This document shows positions 28,538 to 34,699 of a DNA stretch of 34,699 nucleotides, piece after piece. Under the pieces are notes generated by a model. That model searched no databases. It was not told the DNA's origin and saw only the letters and a list, made by a program, of their open reading frames with translations. The position numbers were made by a program, and so were the translations under genes. This stretch comes from Fragilaria crotonensis (lineage: Eukaryota > Bacillariophyta > Fragilariophyceae > Fragilariales > Fragilariaceae), in NCBI GenBank assembly GCA_022925895.1, contig JAKSYS010000658.1:1-34699 (forward strand), given 5' to 3'. How positions within the stretch are numbered: position 1 is the first letter of the stretch; the number at the start of each line of letters is the position of its first letter.

Positions 28538-29757
28538 ATGGCAACAGTCATTCCAGAATATGTGCTCCACTACCTGACTGAGAAGTACCCAGGCTTGATT
28601 GACAATGGATGTGCAGTTCAAGAGATCAAATCGGCACAGCAGCAAGTGTGGATTCTTACTTTCACCCGCCCGTTTCCCGACCAATTGTCCGACGCTGTCC
28701 GTTCTGGTAATCGCGTGGTTGTGCGTCAATGGCGGGATCTGCGCGATGGTGGAACTTGAACAGTAATGAAGCTTCACTGGAGCGATTGGCGCGGGCTGAA
28801 GTTGCAGCCTATCGCATCTCCTACGAGGCGCTGCCGCACCTGGCCATTCCGCAAGTCCTGCACTTTGATGCCAGCACGCATGATTACCCGTGGGCCATTT
28901 TTTCGTACGTCGGGAACACTGATGCATTTCGATGGAAATCGGAAGCACACAATGGAATGGATCAATGGGATGATACAAGTGAGGCACGAATTTGGTTTTG
29001 ATGAACCTCACCCCGGTGGGGCGGGGTGCCGGTGGAATTTGCTGAGGAGTATGCGCTAGAAGTGCTAAGGACCGTGACGATACCGCTACACCAGCACCTT
29101 GCCAATAATCCGAAGCAAGACTGGCGCGATCTGTCTAGTGATGGACAGGCCATTACGTTTGCGGATATGGTTGCTGTGTATCGAGCGGCTCACTCTAGAA
29201 TGGTGGAGACAATCAGGACCAACGACGGGAGTAATGAGAAATGGCAGGCCGTCACTGAAACACTGCATAAATGCATCACAAAGTTGAATGTAACCACGAT
29301 TAAGCCTGTTGCGGGTATTGTGCACATGGATTGTCAACCTCAAAACCTTATCTTTCATAGATGTGAAACCACACGTTCATCTCCTCCGTTCTCGATTGGG
29401 AAGAAGCAGCATACGCTGATGCACGCTTTGAATTGTTGTTGATGGACGAAAGGTTTGCGCCAACAGAAAGCAGGCAGACAATCTGGGAAACTTACGAAGC
29501 TGAATGCCAGCTACTGGGGATATCGAGCCGTGGTTACGCCTTGAAGCGATTCACAGCATCACTACATTGACGCTTCAGTCCCTAAACCTACTCGGTGGCG
29601 GAGGAATCCATGGGAGTCTAATCCCGACTTGTGGCAAAAGATCGAACGAGAATCCATCGTCTCATTGGTCTTGGCTGGGATTTTTGTTCTGACGTTGTGG
29701 CATAGCAAGGTTAATTGGAATCTATTTTTAAATTCTTCGCTTCGCCCTCACCTCTGA
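28538..29757 (+). pseudogene. APH/choline-kinase-like phosphotransferase, frameshifted
   Basis: Small-molecule kinase-like fold. The ATG at 28538 starts MATVIPEYVLHYLTEKYPGL. The N lobe includes RVVVRQWR, the probable ATP-lysine strand position (here Arg), and NSNEASLERLARAEVAAYRI, the helix with the pairing Glu. The C lobe has IVHMDCQPQNLIF (HxDxxxxN catalytic loop, about 29317-29355) and VLDWEEAAYADARFELLL (metal-binding DWE, about 29388-29441), diagnostic of the APH family. The tail ends in a hydrophobic SLVLAGIFVLTLWH. The parts lie in different frames. Shifts are needed near 28735, at two compensating points about 28975-29010, near 29380 and near 29550. The last 30 bp overlap the 3' end of the opposing kinase-like gene. 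The substrate is unknown. Confidence 0.65.
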
Positions 29758-31216
29758 AACTACCTTGATTAGCATCGTTGCTATTTCACGCGCTGTCGGC
29801 CGTTTCTTGGGATCAAACTCTTGGCACTTGAAAAGGGCATTCCTGATTGCGACAATAGACGGATCCTTGCTTTTGTGTACTTGCGCCAAGGTTGGTCGAA
29901 TTCTTTCGCAACCACTTGCCGCACGTCTTCCATCCTTTCACGCTTCATTTTGCCGCGCGGCGAATGGGTGGTGAGAATGTGAAAAAGTATATTTCCCAAC
30001 GCGTAAATGTCAACGCTTTCATCGAGCAAGTTGTTGCTTCCAATCGTCACCTCCTCAGGCGCCCGCCACCAGGGCTCATGTAGCCGATCTGAAAACCACA
30101 TGTTTTGTTTGTCGGGATTGTAACGGAGAAATTCAGCAATATTAAAGTCGTTCAACTTGGGTTTGCCGCCAGCGACAATAGCAATGTTGCGAGGATTGAT
30201 ATCGTAGTGAACCATGGAAGGGCGATCATCGAGTTCGTGAACGTGGCCAGCCCTACTGACACGCTCGCGGCCAGCTGTAGTTTCAGAAAGTTAACATCCG
30301 CACCCACTCGACCTCGCAGGTTTTTACCAAACTTTTCTAGCGAATCCCACTGAAAGTCTGCGAGTTCATTCAAAGCCGATTGACCGCAATAACCATAAAT
30401 ATTCATCACAAAAGGAGAATGTGTCAATCGTTCCATGGCAACGGCATCTCGTCGATGCAAATCATAATACTCGTCAAAGAATTCCCTATCGAGTCGAAGT
30501 GTCTTCAATACAACAGATGCGTCACCGTCAGTGTCCCACTTCCAAGTCGATCGAAACCAGCCTGTCCCAAGAAGTTGTAACGTTGATGACTTTTTCCCTT
30601 CATCAGCAGCTTCGCGTAAATCCATTTCATGAATGATATTGCAGTTGGGAAACGACTGAGTTTGCCATTTCGCCATGGGAACACATTCCGGGTCATGATG
30701 CTCTGCCTTCATATTTTGTTCTTCAGTGGCCTCTTCCCCCGGAGGCGAATGCAAGGTGGGATCATCTGGCAAGATGCGATGACGTATCGGCTCAAAGGCG
30801 GTCCTTTCCAAGTAGACCACCCTAGGTGCAGCATTCATGGTGGAACCCCAACTACCCAAAGATACATGTTGCTGTTCAGTGACGTCGACCCAATGTAGAT
30901 CGACAGGAACAACTAAAACAGAAAATGAGCCAAAGAGCGAAGCCCCCACAAGAGCGATCAGAGTTGCTGTCGTCCTTAGTGTTCTCGAGGAAATTTTCCG
31001 TCCGATGACGGGTGACCTCGAACGGGGAGACGAAGACGGGGATCTGAGAGGCGAGTACTTTAGCTGCCGCACACCTGATACATCCAACATGGGAGTCGTG
31101 CAATGCGATCGTCGCTTGAGATGTGAATGAGACTCTGGTGTTGATGATGCAGACGAAGGTGTTGATGACGACGTTGTCGTTGCTACTGACCCTGGTGAAT
31201 CTTCAAGCGGCAACAT
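29728..31216 (-). pseudogene. Membrane-anchored atypical protein kinase-like gene, two one-base losses
   Basis: The first ATG is at 31216 (the frame is open six codons further). A Ser/Pro/Arg-rich cytosolic stretch precedes one hydrophobic segment (TLIALVGASLFGSFSVLVVPV, about residues 85-105). The kinase domain then follows: Gly loop LLGTGWFRSTWKW, VVLKTL with the conserved Lys, MERL with the helix-C Glu, catalytic loop VHYDINPRN, NDFNIAEF in place of DFG, RAPEE, DIYALGNILFHIL and DPKKRPTA. Asp and Asn of the loop are kept, but the usual Lys is Asn, and the DFG Gly is Asn. The domain is split over three frames, changing near 30250 and near 29910, each by loss of one base. The correct last frame ends at 29728. 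It converges with the APH-like gene and overlaps it by 30 bp. Confidence 0.7.
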
Positions 31217-33247
31217 TGGTTCGTTTGTTAGCACTGTCGTTTCTCTGTTGCCGCCCTACCGACGTTCCCTAGCAGTCGCTCTTTCTAGCTTTCATCCAAA
31301 CCCAACGAATGTTCCTTCCCTTCAATTGGTGATGAGTGGTGCGCTTAATCCGTGCTGGGGTAAAGCATAGAGTACACAGAGTACAGAATGTAATGCGACG
31401 GTCTCCTCTTTATCATATATATAGTACGATGGGCAGTGCCGGATTTCAAAACCCCACTCCGACGAGACGCCTTTCGGTCGGGCCCGTGCACCGATATTTT
31501 TTTGTCCCACTACAAATCCCGTACAACAGACGCCTTTCAGAAATCAAGGACAATGATTTTTATATAGGCATGTATATAATTTTCCGGTAAATGACAGTTT
31601 TCCGTTGTGGATGATACACAAAAATCTCGTACGCAGGACCTTCCAGCAAGATTCAAATTTATTCCATGATCACCGATGCGTGACACCATAACACATGAAG
31701 TTAATTACTCGTGCGGGTACAAGTCTACGACTCCAGGAATGTGCGCCTACGTTTAACTTGTTTTTCATCTGTGACCATACAGTATTCCAGTACCTGGCAG
31801 CGTTGATCGCCAGTCAATCTCCCTCCACGGATTGATGATTTCCTGGCATGAGTGAGAATCTATCTACCGGTAGGGGGGTCTAGTCAGTATTCAGTTGTTC
31901 AGGTTCATCACGCGAGAGTTCATGAGTTCGAGTCATGGTTTCACAGCTGGTCCTCCTGTCTCAGGTGTGAGGTGCCTGGGGCTGTGGCATCCCGCAAGAT
32001 TATTAGAGGTCGCCAATTCTTCTCTTGGCACGGCGGACCGAGCACCTCTACTCTAGCACGATGTCAAACTTGCATTCCGTATTCGGCATCTAGAAATGAG
32101 AGATACAAATAGCATGTCAAACATCTGTTGATTGCGAGGATCAAGTGCAAATACTTAACCTGTCTCAGCAGCAACACTTTGACAGAGGTCCAATTGAACA
32201 TTCTTCGGTCCGAGGCATTCAGTACATTGCTCCACACGGAATAGTGCTGTATCACCTTGCACAGAAAGTGTGAAAAAGTCGAAACCCCAGCGCACCGATC
32301 TAGACGAAAAAACGTCTCGTAGTCTCGTAAACCCGTTACAGTTGCTTTTACTTGTATGCATAGTATCACATGCAAAGACGCGACGAGATGAAGCCAATAA
32401 TTGAAGCGACGCAGGGGGAAACACAGTCGAAAACACTGATGTGCGGTGATGCAGCTTGCAATCACTCGTTTCACCTTGATGTTTTTGTCATGCTCCAGTG
32501 CAAGCAAACATTCACTGTCCTCGCTTTGTAAGGGCAATGGTTGCTGTCTTGATGAATGAGCTAATCCCAGTGCCATTCACGGAACTCAAGTTTTATTCGC
32601 TTTTTTTGTGTGGGGGAAATGGTGAACGCACATTTTGCAAGACAACATGACACAACGGCGTGCACAGCTCCCAACGTACGCTCTCAGGGATTTCCGATGT
32701 GGGCAGGGCCACATCCATGGAATTGCCACGAAATTCCTCCGAGTGTAAGCGTAGTAGCTTGAAAAGGGTGCATAAATAAAGATGAGAATACATTTCTGAC
32801 TGGAGCAGATCGTTTGCCGTATGCCCCTACGGTAGTGGACAACGAAACACTTCACCAAAACAATTATAGGATCGACTCGGCACTCGGCAGTGTACACGAT
32901 ATTCTGTTCGAATCGCTATCGACAGAACAGGGTGCCCACACCGAGGGACAATCGAAGGAGGGAAATCCAGCTTGGACGCTCCTGTATCAGAAGTTCTTCA
33001 TCAGAAACGCTCATTGTTGCCCTCTCACAAGACGTGGTCCGTTGCAGCAACCAATGGTCCACCCCCTTGCAGGATCTACACCCTAAGCTTGTGGAGTAAT
33101 TTCGCATTCCACTGATGCTTAGTAGTACATCTTAATTCTACTTGTCCTGATATCCACGCGAAGAACTCTACAGAGCTGACTTGAAGGCATGCATGACATT
33201 GGCAGCGTCAAGGCCTTGTAATGAACATGGTTGAAAAGATAGCGCCT
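31217..33247. other. About 2 kb without a supported gene
   Basis: Open frames such as 32064-32576 (-) and 32814-33086 (+) show no motif, no sensible start context and chance-like composition. A ccgac/gtcgg hairpin lies near 31460-31482, and acgcctttc recurs at about 31469 and 31530. A catga-gttcgag-tcatg hairpin near 31919-31937 resembles a tRNA T-arm but has no matching remainder. The start-side half of the kinase-like gene's promoter should lie near 31217-31350. Confidence 0.4.
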
Positions 33248-34433
33248 TCAGAAAAAATCGAAAACGGAACCGAAGGGCTTTTTCTCGCTTATTGTCAAAA
33301 TGTTTCGTGATAATGTCGAAACAGCTTTCGCCCGTGTGAACCATTGTTTGCCGGTAGTGTACCATCTCGTTTGCCTTGTACCGTTGTTCCTTATCTGGAA
33401 GGGCAAATTCCTGGACAATACTACTAGCTGTCTCGTTTGTTCCATCTCTCCGTACAGTGTGTCCACCCATGCCGTGGAATGTGAATGAGCCACCTTAATC
33501 TGATGAAACTGTGTTTTGTCGGGATCATGATTTCGTAAAAACATCTCCAAAGCCTTCTCCAGAGCGTCTGGACCTAAAACACAAACAGATGAGCGGACAA
33601 TGAAGTACAACGGTGACATAGTGCTCCAGTGGCACTCAATACTCAAATGCATTGCCTTACCAGTTGTTACCGCAGGGCAGTAGAAACCTGTGTCTGGTAT
33701 GAATAGCAATTCATGCAGCGCTTGCTGCAGAGTGAGGAATTGAACGGGATGTCGTGACATCGACGCCATGAAGTGAAATGAGGGGCGGCTCACTAAATCA
33801 GCAACCGCGTACATTTCATCGTCCGTTCGAATTGTGACTGTTGGTTGGAATGAAATTGGTTTGGTGTCCAGGTCCGCGTAGATTCCACCATATTCATAAA
33901 GCAACAAAAGGCGCCACAAATCAGTCTTGACTACAGGCTTGGTGATACAATGCTCCCACACTAACTGTAAGTGGGGAACTCCTTGTAATTGTGGGAAAGA
34001 ATCAGCCGGTCGATCGCTGCGTCGTCGTGAAAATAGTACGGAACTCCGAGGGCTTTCCATGCAAGAGAAAGCTGATAGACGTCGTCGGTCACGCAGCGAC
34101 TCTTAAACGTTTGGTGAATGCGTTATCCGGTGGTTCGATTTGAAGTTGGCGACTGACTGTTGAATATTGGTTTCGTGTCGGGAGGACAAGAGATATTCTG
34201 CTGTCCCTGCTCGTCGGTTAGCAAGTCGAGGGGTATCTGTTTTCGTCCACCTGTGCGTTTCCGTCTCCTTCATTATTACCCTGCACATTGGATTCGAAAG
34301 GTTCTGAACGCGAAAGGAATTCAAGGCGAAGTAGTGACAGCAACACCAACCCAGCAGCAACCAAAACCACATTCCTTCCTCGCTTGAGCGTCGATCGATG
34401 TCGACCCGCAACTATGACGCGTTCACCAGTCAT
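33248..34433 (-). pseudogene. GT32 (OCH1-like) glycosyltransferase with one intron, frame-disrupted
   Basis: Golgi-type sugar transferase. The ATG at 34433 starts a short basic tail and a membrane anchor (NVVLVAAGLVLLSLLRLEFL, about residues 20-39). The luminal part has RIHQTFKSRCVTDDVYQLSLAWKALG (GT32 IHQTF motif, about 34120-34045), then KTDLWRLLLLYEYGGIYADLDTKP with the DxD (about 33930-33860) and TGFYCPAV. An 87-bp intron (33660-33574) follows, and after it GPDALEKALEMFL; splicing rebuilds the family's TGP block. Frames change in a CCCC run near 34230 and in another CCCC near 33985; one extra C would repair each. A TAA stands in frame just before RIHQTF. The C terminus beyond SRNLPFQIRNN is uncertain; the main frame ends at 33248. 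Substrate unknown. Confidence 0.72.
33574..33660 (-). other. 87-bp intron in the GT32 gene
   Basis: On the minus strand the donor is G|GTAAGG at 33660 and the acceptor is gtttgtgttttag ending at 33574. The length is a multiple of three and contains no stop, so unspliced reading would insert 29 residues. Splicing joins VTT to GPDAL, as expected for the family. Confidence 0.75.
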
Positions 34434-34699
34434 ATCTAACTTTAATCTTATGCTGATGCAGTTTGATGAAAATCAAGGGACAGAGCGTATTCAAGGATCA
34501 GGACCAAGGATCAAGGCCGTCTGAACAGACTTGACCAATGCGTTTTTTATTGAACGAACGTGAAAGTGTGATCTCATTTTCTCCAATACTACACTATATA
34601 CTGTACATGATGCATTACTTCACAAGGATTGTTGGCAGTGTTGTACTACTACGAGATAGGACCAGGTATCAGTACAAGGTACTGAGTATGTACTATTAC
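34434..34699. other. Upstream region of the GT32 gene to the window end
   Basis: No gene recognised. GTAC/TACT-rich short palindromes recur from about 34590 to the end, like other intergenic regions of this window. It probably includes the minus-strand promoter of the GT32 gene. Confidence 0.35.

Noticed and set aside
31893-31945. Possible tRNA: gttcgagtc with a catga/tcatg stem looks like a T-arm.
   Set aside because: If the loop is placed canonically the 5-bp stem does not pair, and no acceptor, D or anticodon arm fits around it.
32064-32576. 170-codon minus-strand ORF in the 31.2-33.2 kb gap.
   Set aside because: No recognisable domain, chance-like composition, and overlapping open frames of similar quality.
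32814-33086. 90-codon plus-strand ORF.
   Set aside because: It opens with TTG rather than ATG and has no motif; too weak to call a gene.

Overview
The window looks like nuclear DNA of a diatom or a close stramenopile relative. This is an inference. It rests on short GT-AG introns (75 to 156 bp), loosely spaced genes on both strands, a Copia element whose reverse transcriptase carries the DFIGAYLQ-type motif I associate with diatom (CoDi-like) elements, and single-copy genes of eukaryotic type (a TMEM65 protein with a mitochondrial-looking leader, type II membrane glycosyltransferases, a membrane-anchored atypical kinase). There are no operons, CRISPR arrays, rRNA genes or convincing tRNA genes.

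Layout. 6-6983 is an almost complete tyrosine-recombinase retrotransposon of the PAT/Ngaro type. Its split direct repeats have the order A1 - genes - B1 A2 B2, and it encodes a small ORF, a Gag with a CCCH finger, RT-RNase H and a tyrosine recombinase. 7643-16054 is a host gene block: a TMEM65-GAF fusion (+), a DUF547 protein with three exons (-), pyroglutamyl-peptidase I (+), a broken fucosyltransferase-like gene (+) and an HtrL/YibB-like glycosyltransferase (-). 16525-28252 is an 11.7-kb Copia element on the minus strand with LTRs of 600 and 597 bp. It carries RT-RNase H, integrase, protease and Gag, plus about 5 kb of additional coding sequence between the 5' LTR and Gag that begins inside the LTR. 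28538-34433 holds a broken APH-like phosphotransferase (+), a broken membrane-anchored kinase-like gene (-) and a broken GT32 glycosyltransferase with an intron (-).

A pattern runs across the window. Many reading frames are interrupted by single-base shifts, mostly losses of one base and often in short C or G runs. Duplicated segments of the same mobile elements (LTR against LTR, B1 against B2) differ by indels with no substitution that I can see. Either recent mononucleotide slippage is common here, or the consensus contains homopolymer errors. Several entries called pseudogenes could be intact in the living genome. In contrast TMEM65-GAF, DUF547, pyroglutamyl-peptidase and the HtrL-like gene are intact.

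The host genes do not form an evident pathway. Three unrelated glycosyltransferase types within about 22 kb (fucosyltransferase-like, HtrL/YibB-like, GT32) may reflect the large surface-glycan repertoire of such algae. The least ordinary items are the Copia element with its LTR-started extra coding region and its degenerate integrase zinc domain, the complete split-repeat recombinase element, and the TMEM65-GAF fusion.
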